Shown here in pieces: positions 1 through 7,210 of a DNA stretch of 32,408 nucleotides (the stretch's first letter is position 1; each line of letters begins with the position of its first letter). The stretch comes from Armatimonadota bacterium. GTDB lineage: Bacteria > Sysuimicrobiota > Sysuimicrobiia > Sysuimicrobiales > Sysuimicrobiaceae. Location of the stretch: NCBI GenBank assembly GCA_025059775.1, contig JANXCW010000019.1, forward strand, positions 1 to 32,408, in the 5' to 3' direction. Under the pieces are notes generated by a model. That model saw only the letters and a list, made by a program, of their open reading frames with translations, had not been told where the DNA came from and did no database searches. Both the position numbers and the translations under genes were made by a program.

Positions 1-2
1 CG

Positions 3-566
3 TCGGTGGAGCGCCTGCTGGGTGAGCTAAGGGCAAGTTCGGCGCCTTCGGAGGAGGAAGTCCGGGCCGAGTACCGCCTCCGCCCGGACCGGTACCGGGA
101 GCCTGAGGCGGCGTTCTTCCGGCAGGTGGTGGCCGTCGATCGTCCTTCGGCTGAGGAGGCGGCGAAGAGGATCCGGGCCGGTGAGTCCATCGAGAAAGTG
201 GGGGAGGAGCTGGGCGCTGGCCGCACGGGGTTCGAGAAGGGTGCTGCGGAGCTGCGCATGTTCAGGGGGAACCCGGACCCAAGAGAGCCGGTGCTGTTCC
301 GGCTGAAGCCAGGGGAGGTGAGCGATCCAGTGGAGGTGCCCGGGGGGTTTGCCGTGGTCCGGCTGGAGAGGAGGACGCCCGCGCGGCAGGTCCCCTTTGA
401 GGAGGTCCGAGACCGGATCGCGGAGGCCCTGCACGCTCGGAAGGCCCAGACGGCCATCCGGGAGCTTGTGAAGGGGCTGCGGAGCCGGGCGAAGATCGAG
501 CGGTTGCCGCTTCCAGAGGAGGCATCGACCCCACCCGGTTCCCCGGTACCGAGCCCGAGGCCGTGA
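3..566 (+). CDS. Parvulin-type peptidyl-prolyl isomerase, C-terminal part (cut by the left edge)
   Basis: The reading frame is open at the left edge, so the N-terminus (signal sequence and chaperone domain) is outside the window. The visible part has the layout of a PpiC/SurA/PrsA-type foldase: a charged helical segment, a strand around FRQVVAV, a helix around AEEAAKRI, the loop LKPGEVSDPVEVPGGFAVVRLE near residues 98-120, which is the conserved C-terminal half of a parvulin fold, and a closing helix. The protein ends in a Pro/Ser-rich tail. Such proteins catalyse prolyl cis-trans isomerisation in secreted proteins outside the cytoplasm, which fits the many exported products that follow. The gene is convergent with the next one, with 12 bp between stops. 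The family call is good; the exact orthologue (PrsA or SurA) cannot be decided from this fragment. Confidence 0.8.
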   Translation, partial: SVERLLGELRASSAPSEEEVRAEYRLRPDRYREPEAAFFRQVVAVDRPSAEEAAKRIRAGESIEKVGEELGAGRTGFEKGAAELRMFRGNPDPREPVLFRLKPGEVSDPVEVPGGFAVVRLERRTPARQVPFEEVRDRIAEALHARKAQTAIRELVKGLRSRAKIERLPLPEEASTPPGSPVPSPRP

Positions 567-578
567 CCCGGGCCGGGG

Positions 579-1166
579 CTAGCCCGTCCTCCGGTAACCG
601 GACGGGATCCGGAACAGGTCGGGCCGCTGGGGCCCGACCCGGAGGTGACGGGCGCGCAGCAGGTCTGCATCCCGCAGGCGCCGGCGGAGCACTAGACCGA
701 GTTCCCGGTCCACCCACACGAGTTGCCCTCTGGGGCCACCCACCTCCCACTTCACCGCGCTCCGGCCCGCCACGGGCTCTACACCGAGCCGCCGGCAGCG
801 GACCTGGAAGAGCGCCCGCCCGCACGGGTCCCCGCCGGGGAGGGGCAAAAAGGGGCTCACCTCGGACGGGCCGGAGACCACCAGGTACTCCTTCTTCAGG
901 GGGAACAGAATCGTCGTCTGGTCTTTCACCGGGTCGTATAGGAACACTGCCTCCCCCGTGGCCCGTTCCAGACGGACCAGGGTAGGGGTGGCGTACAGCC
1001 GAACCCTCTGCGCTGCCCTCCCGCCAGCGGGAATGAGATCGAACTCGGCGGAGAACGACATGCTGTACCGGACCGGCCCGGCTTTGGCCTCGGAGATCCA
1101 CAGGGCTATCGCGCCTGTGAGCAGGAGTACCCCGAGGAGGTAGGCTCTCTTTCCCCTTGCGGACAC
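579..1166 (-). CDS. Exported protein of unknown function, DUF4412/LolA-like
   Basis: A 195-residue protein with an N-terminal signal segment (YLLGVLLLTGAIALW, then AKA as a likely cleavage site) and a beta-rich body. The pattern of short strands such as RLYATPTLVRLER, AVFLYDP and TTILFPLKKEYL resembles periplasmic proteins of the DUF4412 or LolA-like type, which wrap hydrophobic ligands or report on cell envelope state; this is fold resemblance only. Two Cys occur in a PGGDPC...C region. The GTG at 1166 was chosen because GGAGG lies 7 bp upstream and the signal peptide begins there; the longer open frame to 1349 overlaps the protease gene and is poor in sense. It follows the protease 1226-2545 by 59 bp on the same strand and is probably in its operon. 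A broken relative lies at 2651-2984. Confidence 0.7.
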   Translation of the reverse strand: MSARGKRAYLLGVLLLTGAIALWISEAKAGPVRYSMSFSAEFDLIPAGGRAAQRVRLYATPTLVRLERATGEAVFLYDPVKDQTTILFPLKKEYLVVSGPSEVSPFLPLPGGDPCGRALFQVRCRRLGVEPVAGRSAVKWEVGGPRGQLVWVDRELGLVLRRRLRDADLLRARHLRVGPQRPDLFRIPSGYRRTG

Positions 1167-1225
1167 CGTCTCACCTCCCGGCGAGTCTTCCGTGGGGTGA
1201 TTCGACCCCGATCTCCCTCCTCCCT

Positions 1226-2545
1226 TTAGGGCCTCGGCGGCCAGCTGGGCGGCCAGCTGGGCATGGGCTTGGGAGAGGGAGTCGGCGTGGGGCTCGGCGA
1301 AGGGGTGGGGGAGGGAGTGGGCGAAGGCGTGGGGCTTGCACCTGTGCACTCCACCGCCCTGCGGGCGTTGATCCGGCCCCGGGCGAAGGGGTTTCCAGCT
1401 ACCGGGTCAGTAAAGTTCTCAATGCACGCGCGGACCGCGGAGGCGGTCGCCTGGCGCGTCCACACGAGTCCTGCGAGCCCGGCCACGTGCGGGGTGGCCA
1501 TGGAGGTCCCGCTATACGAGGCATATCCCCCGGGTACGGTGCTGAGGATGGAGACCCCCGGAGCCCCCACGTCTACCCAGGTCCCATAGTTGGAGAAACT
1601 CGCCCGGCTGTCCGAGGGGGTGGTGGCGCCCACGGCGATGCAGTTCGAGTAGTAGGCGGGGTAGCTGGGCAAAGGGGAGCCGCTGTTGCCCGCCGCACAG
1701 GCCAGGACTACCCCCCGGTTCCAGGCGTAGTTCACCGCGCTCTGCAGGGTAGCACTGGGGCTACTCCCCCCCAGGCTCAGGTTGATGACCTTTGCCCCGT
1801 TGTCCGCGGCCCAGAGGATCCCGCTTGCGACCCAGGACAAAAACCCATACCCGTCGTCGCCGAGCACCTTGCCGTTCATCAGACGTGCCCCCCAGTCCAT
1901 GCCCGCGATCCCCGTGGCGTTGTGGGTGACCGCGGCGGCGATCCCGGCCACATGGGTGCCGTGGCCGTTCTGGTCGTCTGCCGTGGGTGAGGTGGTGAAG
2001 TTCTGGGAGGCCACGACCTTGCCGCTGAGGTCCGGGTGGGTGGAGCGGATGCCGGTGTCCAGGATGGCGATGCGTACAGACGGGCTACCCGTGGTCGTGT
2101 CCCACGCGGCAGGGGCCTCCACCTTCTGCGGGCCCCACTGGGAACTAAACATGGGGTCATTGGGAACGAGCAGGGCCTGCACCACCCCATCCGGCTCCGC
2201 GAACTCCGTGACGGGGTCCGCGGTGTACACCCCGAGGGCGTTCCCGACCGTATTCGCGGGCACCTGGACCACCAGTACGCCGATCTGCGGGAGGACCTGC
2301 ACCACCCGTCCGCCCACCCGGCGATGGAGGGCCTCCATCTTCTCGGTCGGCGTCCCCGGCCGGAACCGTACCAGCACCCGGTCCGGAGCGTGCGGGCCCG
2401 CCTGCTGGAGGGTGACCTGGGGCTGAGAAGGGGAGTCGGGTGGGCGGTGTACCGGGCCCTGTCCCTGCAGGGTCCCACAGGCGACCGCAAGGAGTAAAGC
2501 TACCCCCGCTCCGAGGAGCGGAGTCCACGACCGGAATTCCCTCAT
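1226..2545 (-). CDS. Lipoprotein subtilisin-like serine protease (peptidase S8, thermitase type)
   Basis: A 439-residue secreted endopeptidase. Signal segment with lipobox VACG (Cys23) for lipid anchoring. Residues about 55-127 form a propeptide-like domain (DRVLVRFRPG ... VTEFAEPDG) of the fervidolysin/I9 type that would assist folding and inhibit the zymogen. The S8 catalytic domain spans about 140-400 with the full triad: Asp163 in AILDTGI, His195 in NGHGTHVAG, Ser348 in GTSMATPHVAG, plus oxyanion Asn287 in AAGN. The C-terminus is a Ser/Pro/Thr repeat tail (SPTPSPTPS) of about 35 residues, a typical cell-wall or surface spacer, encoded by a G-rich low-complexity stretch at about 1226-1340. 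The ATG at 2545 is preceded by GGAGA about 7 bp away. It probably degrades external protein or processes surface proteins. A second S8 lipoprotein lies at 10127-11536. Confidence 0.95.
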   Translation of the reverse strand: MREFRSWTPLLGAGVALLLAVACGTLQGQGPVHRPPDSPSQPQVTLQQAGPHAPDRVLVRFRPGTPTEKMEALHRRVGGRVVQVLPQIGVLVVQVPANTVGNALGVYTADPVTEFAEPDGVVQALLVPNDPMFSSQWGPQKVEAPAAWDTTTGSPSVRIAILDTGIRSTHPDLSGKVVASQNFTTSPTADDQNGHGTHVAGIAAAVTHNATGIAGMDWGARLMNGKVLGDDGYGFLSWVASGILWAADNGAKVINLSLGGSSPSATLQSAVNYAWNRGVVLACAAGNSGSPLPSYPAYYSNCIAVGATTPSDSRASFSNYGTWVDVGAPGVSILSTVPGGYASYSGTSMATPHVAGLAGLVWTRQATASAVRACIENFTDPVAGNPFARGRINARRAVECTGASPTPSPTPSPTPSPSPTPTPSPKPMPSWPPSWPPRP

Positions 2546-2650
2546 GGTCTTTCTCCGCGTTCCCTTAATTCGGCTGCTCCAGCACTTCCTGGATTAGGGC
2601 GTGGGCAAAATCCGTGCCACCCCAAGGAGATCAATGGCAGGATCAGGGCC

Positions 2651-2984
2651 CTACCGCCCATTAACCCGTTCAGCCCCGGCCTTGCGGCAGGTCACGTTCT
2701 TGGCCCCGAGGCCTCTCGCACAGGGGTTCCCGCCAGGATCTGGGAGCAGGTCCATAGCCCACGCCACCGCACCCCGGGTCTCCCGGTACTGCTTCCGAAT
2801 AGAGGCCCCGAGTGACTCTCTTGTGGGGGTCGATGAGATCTGGCCCCACGATCTGCGCCGAGAACTGCTTGGGGAACCACGGCCGGGCCGGGGCGCTGTG
2901 CACACGTCCGGCTGGAGCCCAAACCAGCAGCCCGGCGGTGATGAGCACGCTCAGGAGCACCCACACCCTGCTCGCTCTGCACAT
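2651..2984 (-). pseudogene. Broken paralogue of the exported DUF4412-like protein at 579-1166
   Basis: From the ATG at 2984 a signal peptide is readable (VWVLLSVLITAGLLVWAPAG), followed by FPKQFSAQIVGPD. The frame then loses protein-like character. A second frame takes over and reads YRETRGAVAWAMD and LPDPGGNPCARGLG followed by TCRKAGAERVNGR, then stops at 2651. The motif order PGG-PC-R...C...G-E-V-GR matches the intact neighbour at 579-1166 (PGGDPCGRA...RC...GVEPVAGR), where another 60 or so residues follow. So the copy has at least one frameshift and a premature stop. No good ribosome binding site is seen close to the ATG. That it is a decayed duplicate is inferred from this short match; a small unrelated gene is possible. 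Confidence 0.5.
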
Positions 2985-3420
2985 AGGCCGGGACGGTGGA
3001 ATCCCTCCTCAGTCCGTCACCGACTGTGTACCACCCGGAGTACCACGGGAGGAAGGACCTCCTCGAGTTGGTCCGAGGTCCCCGGAGGGGGAGGTTCCAG
3101 GCGGAAGCACAGACGGATTTCCGTCTGGTGCCGAGGTCTACGGACCCAATGATCGGGGGTGAGGAGGATGAAGGGGAGGGGGTCGGGCCGGGAGAGCCCG
3201 GGGCGGTTCCGGGCATGGCCGCAGCTCCCTCACCCTGCCACCAGGGTCAGGGCGACCAGCCAGGCCAGCGTCTCGGTCAAGCGGGTTCGGCCACTCAGAT
3301 GCACCACGTCTCCCCCGGACGCAAGCGTACTGTACGCAATCGGCTCGGTTGCGGTTCCGTCAAGCCGAGTATACCGCGTAGCGCCTGGGTCCTGACCCCC
3401 AGATGTCCGGCACCATGGCG
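2985..3420. other. Stretch of 436 bp without a convincing gene
   Basis: Open frames here on both strands have no recognisable domain, no signal peptide and biased Pro/Arg/Ser composition typical of shadow frames in GC-rich DNA. The only structure seen is an inverted repeat at 3107-3131. Together with the pseudogene on its left and the gene remnant on its right, the stretch looks like decayed coding DNA. Confidence 0.5.
3107..3131. repeat. Inverted repeat (hairpin or operator candidate)
   Basis: The arm CAGACGGA at 3110-3117 and its exact complement at 3120-3127 are separated by 2 bp. The outer bases GCA and TGC extend pairing to 11 bp if one G is bulged. No T-run follows on either strand, so an intrinsic terminator is unlikely. 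Confidence 0.4.
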
Positions 3421-3471
3421 CTACCGGAATAGTGCAGCGCCGAGCAGGCTGAGGACGGCTCCCGAGGCGCC
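3421..3471 (-). pseudogene. Remnant of the C-terminus of the small coiled-coil/membrane gene
   Basis: Read on the minus strand these 17 codons give GASGAVLSLLGAALFR and a stop. The intact gene at 4276-4524 ends in TVLGLLGAALFG and a stop. At DNA level 33 of 36 bp match, including an exact 20-bp run, and similarity ends abruptly on the gene side, where an in-frame TAA at 3472-3474 blocks translation. It therefore appears to be a truncated duplicate of the 3' end of that gene. There is no start codon and no expression expected. Confidence 0.55.
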
Positions 3472-3491
3472 TTAGAGCACGGGGCTCCCGG

Positions 3492-4115
3492 TCACGGCCG
3501 TGCTTCTACGATCCGGAGGGACACGTGCATGGGCGCACCGAGAGGCCCGCTGCGGATCTGTTCCGCTGCGTCGAACCGGCTGTTGAGAGGGTTGGCGTCC
3601 TCGTACACGAAGAATACGCCCTCCAGCGTCGCGCCCGACACCCCGGGCCGCACCACAGAGAGGAAGACACAGGTGGAGGCTAAGGTGCCGCCGGGCCCTA
3701 CTGCCAGCACCGGGCCGCCTGCGGGCTCCACGTCGTATTCCACAGCCCATCCGCCCGGATAGTCACTGGGCTGGGTTCGGGGCAGAGATCCCCGGAACGG
3801 GAGGGCGCACCGGGCATCCGGTGAGGAGGCCACGGAGAGATCCTGTCCCAAGTCCACAAGTCCGGTACCCCTCAGCGCCAGGGCCACCCGGAGGGTGCCG
3901 TAGGCGTTCGCGCGGTCGGTATTGACGGCTTCCACCACCACGCGCAGGGTGCTGCCGGTCTGGAGCTGGGAGGCCCAAAACGTCGCCAGGATAGGATCTA
4001 CGGCCACCGGGAGGGACGGGGTTGGAGTCGGAGGCGGGGGTGTGACCACCGGCTGGCTGCAGGCGGAGAGGATCACTGCGAGCAGGGCGGACTTTGTAGC
4101 GACCCAGGTCCTCAC
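3492..4115 (-). CDS. Lipoprotein of unknown function
   Basis: A 207-residue protein with a signal segment and lipobox LSAC (Cys19), then a Pro/Thr-rich spacer (PPPPTPTPS) and a beta-rich body of about 160 residues with strands such as TLRVVVEAVN, TLRVALALRG and GVFFVYED. Two Cys (in ARCALPF and STCVFL) could form a disulphide. No family was recognised. The GTG start at 4115 has GGAGAG 6-7 bp upstream. It lies on the same strand as the 4276-4524 gene, 160 bp downstream of it. The Pro-rich linker after the lipid anchor suggests a surface-exposed role. Confidence 0.75.
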   Translation of the reverse strand: MRTWVATKSALLAVILSACSQPVVTPPPPTPTPSLPVAVDPILATFWASQLQTGSTLRVVVEAVNTDRANAYGTLRVALALRGTGLVDLGQDLSVASSPDARCALPFRGSLPRTQPSDYPGGWAVEYDVEPAGGPVLAVGPGGTLASTCVFLSVVRPGVSGATLEGVFFVYEDANPLNSRFDAAEQIRSGPLGAPMHVSLRIVEARP

Positions 4116-4275
4116 GTTTTCTCTCCGGGCATCGGGACTTCTTGCTCCCCCATCACTTCGACGAAGACCGATCCATCTCCTGGTGTTCGGCTCAGGGACT
4201 CCTAAGCCAAGAGCCGATCAGAACCTGTGTTCATACCCGACGTAAGGGAGGCGTGACGTTCCAAGGGAGTCCGTT

Positions 4276-4524
4276 CTACCCGAATAGTGCAGCGCCGAGC
4301 AGACCGAGGACCGTGAGGAGGGCGGTGGTGAGGATTCCGGTGAGCCAGGCGAACCACCGGCTGAACTTCTGGTCCAGGGCGTCGATGCGGGAACTGAGTT
4401 CTTCCCGGAAGCGGTCCACTTTCTGGTCGAGGGCGTGGATATCCTGGCGGAGCTGTCCGTACCCTCCGGACAGCTCCTCCACCTTGCCCTCCAGGTAGGC
4501 CACGCGCTCCTCTAGGGTGGCCAT
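4276..4524 (-). CDS. Small coiled-coil protein with a C-terminal membrane anchor
   Basis: An 82-residue protein from the ATG at 4524. Residues about 5-55 are heptad-like (LEERVAYLEGKVEEL, then LDQKVDRFREELSSRIDALDQK), followed by a single hydrophobic segment (FAWLTGILTTALLTVLGLLGAALF) at the very C-terminus. This is a tail-anchored layout with the coiled coil in the cytoplasm. A longer form from a TTG at 4542 is possible but adds only six residues. Proteins of this layout are common and mostly uncharacterised; the coiled coil could pair with the coiled-coil nuclease encoded divergently at 4728, but that is speculation. A duplicate of its 3' end is at 3421-3471. Confidence 0.65.
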   Translation of the reverse strand: MATLEERVAYLEGKVEELSGGYGQLRQDIHALDQKVDRFREELSSRIDALDQKFSRWFAWLTGILTTALLTVLGLLGAALFG

Positions 4525-4713
4525 GGAACGCTTCCCACCCAAGCGTACCGGATCCCCGCCTCCTCCGCCAGTCCGGCCATCTTGGACCGTCGGTCTCTCC
4601 GCCTTGGACGCGGTTCAGAAGGTGACCGGGCAGTCGCTCCGGAGGGTTTCCCTGAATTCCGCGAGGGTCCCACGGGGTTGCTTCAAGGTTCTCCCGCATA
4701 CGGGTGGGGCCCG

Positions 4714-4719
4714 TATAAT
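4714..4719 (+). promoter_or_regulatory. Perfect -10 box (TATAAT) for a leaderless transcript
   Basis: TATAAT ends 8 bp before the ATG at 4728, and there is no ribosome binding site in between. Transcription starting 6-8 bp after the box would begin at or just before the start codon. No clear -35 element was found at 16-18 bp. Confidence 0.55.
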
Positions 4720-4727
4720 AGGCCGGG

Positions 4728-6023
4728 ATGCCATTCACAGTGAAGGATCTGCAGGGTTTGCTGCGGCTGCTGGACAGGCAGCCGGAGTGGAAGGACGCTC
4801 TCCGGGCCAGTCTGCTGGGAGAGGAGTTCTTGGCGCTCCCGAAGTTGGTGCGCGGCCTGTTGCGTGCCCAGCAGGCCACGGAGCGCCAGGTCCGGACCCT
4901 GGTCGAGGCTCAGGAGCGGACCGAAGAAGCGCTGCGCCAGCTGGCGGAAGCGCAGGCGGGGACAGAGGGGGAGCTGCGCCGACTGGCGGAGGCGCAGGCG
5001 CGGCTGGCGGAGGCGCAGGCGCGGACCGAGGGGGAACTGCGCCGGCTGGCGGAGGCGCAGGCGCGGCTGGCGGAGGCGCAGCAACGGACGGAGGAGCAGG
5101 TTCGGGGGTTAGCGGAAGCACAGGCGAGGACGGAGGAGCAGGTTCGGGCCCTGGCGGAGGCACAGGGTCGGATGGAGGGGGAACTGCGCCGGCTGGCGGA
5201 GGCGCAGGCGAGGACGGAGGGGGAACTGCGCCGGCTGGCGGAGGCGCAGGCGCGGCTGGCGGAGGCGCAAGCGCGGACAGAGGGGGAGCTGCGCCGGCTG
5301 GCGGAAGCGCAGGCGCGGACCGAGGAGCGCATGGATCGTCTGGAGCAGACTGTAGCCCGCCTCGCAGAGGCCCAACTCCGGACCGAGGAACGCCTGGCCA
5401 GACTCGAGGAGCGCACGGATCGCCTGGAAGAAACTGTAGCCCGCCTCGCAGAGGCCCAACTCCGGACCGAGGAGCGCCTGGCCAGACTCGAGGAGCGCAC
5501 GGATCGCCTGGAAGAAACTGTGGCCCGCCTCGCAGAGGCCCAACTCCGGACCGAGGAGCAGATCCGGGAACTCGTGGAGGCCCAGCGGGTCACAAACCTC
5601 CGCCTGGGCCGCCTCGAGGACGTCTTGGGTCTCACCATCGAGGAGCACGCGGAGGACATCCTGCGGCTGGTGCTCCGGGAAAAGGGGTTGGAGATCCTGG
5701 AGGAGCCGAGGTCTGTGCCCGTGGACACAGAGGGGCAGGTGGACCTGGTGGCGGTGTGCCGGGACCCTCAAGGGCGGCGGGTGGCGGTGGTGGTGGAATC
5801 CAAGGCCCGGCTTTCGGTCTCCGCGGTGCGGCGGTGGGCGAGTCGGATCGGATCCGCGGAGTTTCGGCGCCGACTGGAGGAAGCAGGGCTGCCCGGACCT
5901 TACCTCGCATATGTGTTCGGGATCCGGATGGACCGGGCCGTAGAGGAGGCGATCCGGGAAGCGGGACTCGGGCTATTGGGAAGCCGGGGAGAGGTGATAG
6001 CGCCATCGGGATTGCTGGAGTGA
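4728..6023 (+). CDS. Long coiled-coil protein with C-terminal PD-(D/E)XK-like nuclease domain (DUF3782-like)
   Basis: A 431-residue protein in three parts. Residues 1-60 form a conserved N-terminal helical region. Residues about 60-285 are an almost pure heptad coiled coil made of repeats of RTEGELRRLAEAQA and, later, of a 28-residue unit. Residues about 290-431 form an alpha/beta domain with the PD-(D/E)XK signature: Asp339 in QVDLVAV and Glu357-x-Lys359 in VVVESKAR. Proteins of this build are usually annotated as DUF3782 or, misleadingly, as chordopoxvirus fusion proteins; their role is unknown, and a DNA-cleaving or DNA-binding function is inferred from the motif. The repeats evolve by slippage, so length should vary among strains. 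The gene is preceded by a TATAAT with no ribosome binding site, and is convergent with 6086-6994. Confidence 0.8.
   Translation: MPFTVKDLQGLLRLLDRQPEWKDALRASLLGEEFLALPKLVRGLLRAQQATERQVRTLVEAQERTEEALRQLAEAQAGTEGELRRLAEAQARLAEAQARTEGELRRLAEAQARLAEAQQRTEEQVRGLAEAQARTEEQVRALAEAQGRMEGELRRLAEAQARTEGELRRLAEAQARLAEAQARTEGELRRLAEAQARTEERMDRLEQTVARLAEAQLRTEERLARLEERTDRLEETVARLAEAQLRTEERLARLEERTDRLEETVARLAEAQLRTEEQIRELVEAQRVTNLRLGRLEDVLGLTIEEHAEDILRLVLREKGLEILEEPRSVPVDTEGQVDLVAVCRDPQGRRVAVVVESKARLSVSAVRRWASRIGSAEFRRRLEEAGLPGPYLAYVFGIRMDRAVEEAIREAGLGLLGSRGEVIAPSGLLE
4942..5338 (+). repeat. In-frame tandem repeats of about 21/42 bp encoding a coiled coil
   Basis: Units encoding LAEAQAR (7 residues) and RTEGELRRLAEAQA (14 residues) alternate without breaking the frame. 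Base identity between units is high, for example repeated GAACTGCGCCGGCTGGCGGA, so recent expansion by slippage or unequal exchange is likely. Confidence 0.75.
5351..5558 (+). repeat. 84-bp tandem repeat, about 2.5 copies, inside the coiled-coil gene
   Basis: Near-identical units begin at 5351, 5435 and 5519, exactly 84 bp (28 residues, four heptads) apart. They differ at only a few positions. The third copy loses similarity after about 5558. Confidence 0.8.
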
Positions 6024-6085
6024 CCCAGGGAGACCCGTCCTGTGAGTTCTGGGGAGGGTCGCAGGGGAAGTTCTCTCTCCGGAGT

Positions 6086-6994
6086 TCACCGATCCCCAGA
6101 CGATACTAGACCCCCGGTCAAGAACACGCGGCCATCCCCCAGCCTGTATGTGAGTGACAACCATCCCAGCTCCATGCGACCTCCGACGTGGAGCTCCAAG
6201 ATCGCGGGGGTGGCCCAGGTGTCCGCGGACAGGCCAGCCCACCAGGTGCCGCGCTGACCTACGGGACCGAGGAGGTAGCCGCTCCAGACCCGCGTGGGCG
6301 AGACCGAGTCGAACCGGAGAGGGCTAAGGCCGAAGGCGTCCACATGCTGGTAGCCGAGCTGGAAGCCCAGATCCCGGGTGAGGGGGAGGTGCAGGTGGAC
6401 GGTCCACTGCAGGGAGGTCTGAGTCTGGCTCCGATCGTACCGGTAGTGGGCGGCGTCCAGGGTGAGCCATGTGGTCCCGGAACGCACCGGCATGGTCCGG
6501 CTAGAGAGACGGAGCCGAGCTCCCACCCGGCCTCCCTCTCCCGCGGCGTGGGTTGAAAACCGGCCGAACGTGACCTCCAGGGCACCGCGCAGGAGACTGG
6601 GAGGGTTCAGTGTCCAGCGGACTGTGACTTCGGGGAGCCGGTCTACCTCCCAATCCCCGATCCGCTCCCGCAGCCCCACGTTCAGGCTCACCGTGGTGTC
6701 CCCGAGAGGCCAGACGTACTGGAGCGCCGCGTAGGGCCGGAGGTCCATGCGGGACTCCGTGTACCGCACCCCGAATCTCAGCACCCCCCCGTCTGCAATC
6801 CCACAGGTGGCGGCGAGTTCCGCGTAGGTCCCCAGTACGCCCGTGCGCCCTACTGCGGGACTCAAACGCAGGTGCTGACAGCCCGGCTCAGAAGTCCGGG
6901 CGCCGGATCCCCGAGGAGCGGTCAGGATCGCTAGACAGACTAGGAACACGGCCGCCGATCCCTTCCAGGAGAAGAACCTGCGACCCAAGGGCAT
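6086..6994 (-). CDS. Exported beta-rich protein, possible outer-membrane beta-barrel
   Basis: A 302-residue protein with a signal peptide (AAVFLVCLAILTA) and then many alternating strands: LRFGVRYTESRMDLRPYAALQYVW, TTVSLNVGLRER, TVRWTLN, GALEVTFGRF, RVGARLRLSSR, TWLTLDAAHYRYDR, LGFQLGYQHVDAFG, LELHVGGRMELG, LSLTYRLGDG. Short turns and amphipathic strands of about 10 residues are what an outer-membrane barrel looks like, although no terminal aromatic residue is present. No family recognised. The ATG at 6994 was preferred because the signal peptide begins there; a GGAGG lies about 12 bp upstream. It is divergent from the CsgG-like gene at 7211, with 216 bp between them, and convergent with the coiled-coil nuclease gene. 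Confidence 0.65.
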   Translation of the reverse strand: MPLGRRFFSWKGSAAVFLVCLAILTAPRGSGARTSEPGCQHLRLSPAVGRTGVLGTYAELAATCGIADGGVLRFGVRYTESRMDLRPYAALQYVWPLGDTTVSLNVGLRERIGDWEVDRLPEVTVRWTLNPPSLLRGALEVTFGRFSTHAAGEGGRVGARLRLSSRTMPVRSGTTWLTLDAAHYRYDRSQTQTSLQWTVHLHLPLTRDLGFQLGYQHVDAFGLSPLRFDSVSPTRVWSGYLLGPVGQRGTWWAGLSADTWATPAILELHVGGRMELGWLSLTYRLGDGRVFLTGGLVSSGDR

Positions 6995-7210
6995 CTCCCC
7001 GTTGCCCTCCGAACAGGCCAGGTGTCCTTCCCCCGTGAGCATCTTGAGGACCAGGGTAAGGAACCATAAGCCCCCTGCCAAGCTGAACCGGTCCCCTACG
7101 GCCGTGGGCGCAAGGAGGCTAAAGGCTACCCGTAGTATCTTGGATGGTACAGGAGTTGCTCCGGGGGCTTTCCCGATGCAGCCCAGGCTTCGCAAGAGGA
7201 GGTGAGGGAG

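Noticed and set aside
1260-1340. G-rich repeat as a regulatory or quadruplex element
   Set aside because: It is explained by the Ser/Pro/Thr repeat tail of the protease read on the opposite strand.
4942-5558. Regular short repeats that might be a CRISPR array
   Set aside because: Units are directly adjacent without spacers, keep a multiple of 21 bp, and encode heptads in frame.
4683-5771. Several long minus-strand open frames with Ser/Arg/Ala or Leu/Arg repeats
   Set aside because: Antisense shadows of the repeated coiled-coil region in GC-rich DNA; composition follows the repeat and no start or ribosome binding site is convincing.
4517-6109. Open frame of 530 codons on the plus strand, rich in Gly, Ala and Pro, overlapping the coiled-coil gene
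   Set aside because: It is a frame shadow of the tandem repeats: low complexity, no domain, and it mirrors the 7-residue periodicity of the real coiled-coil frame.
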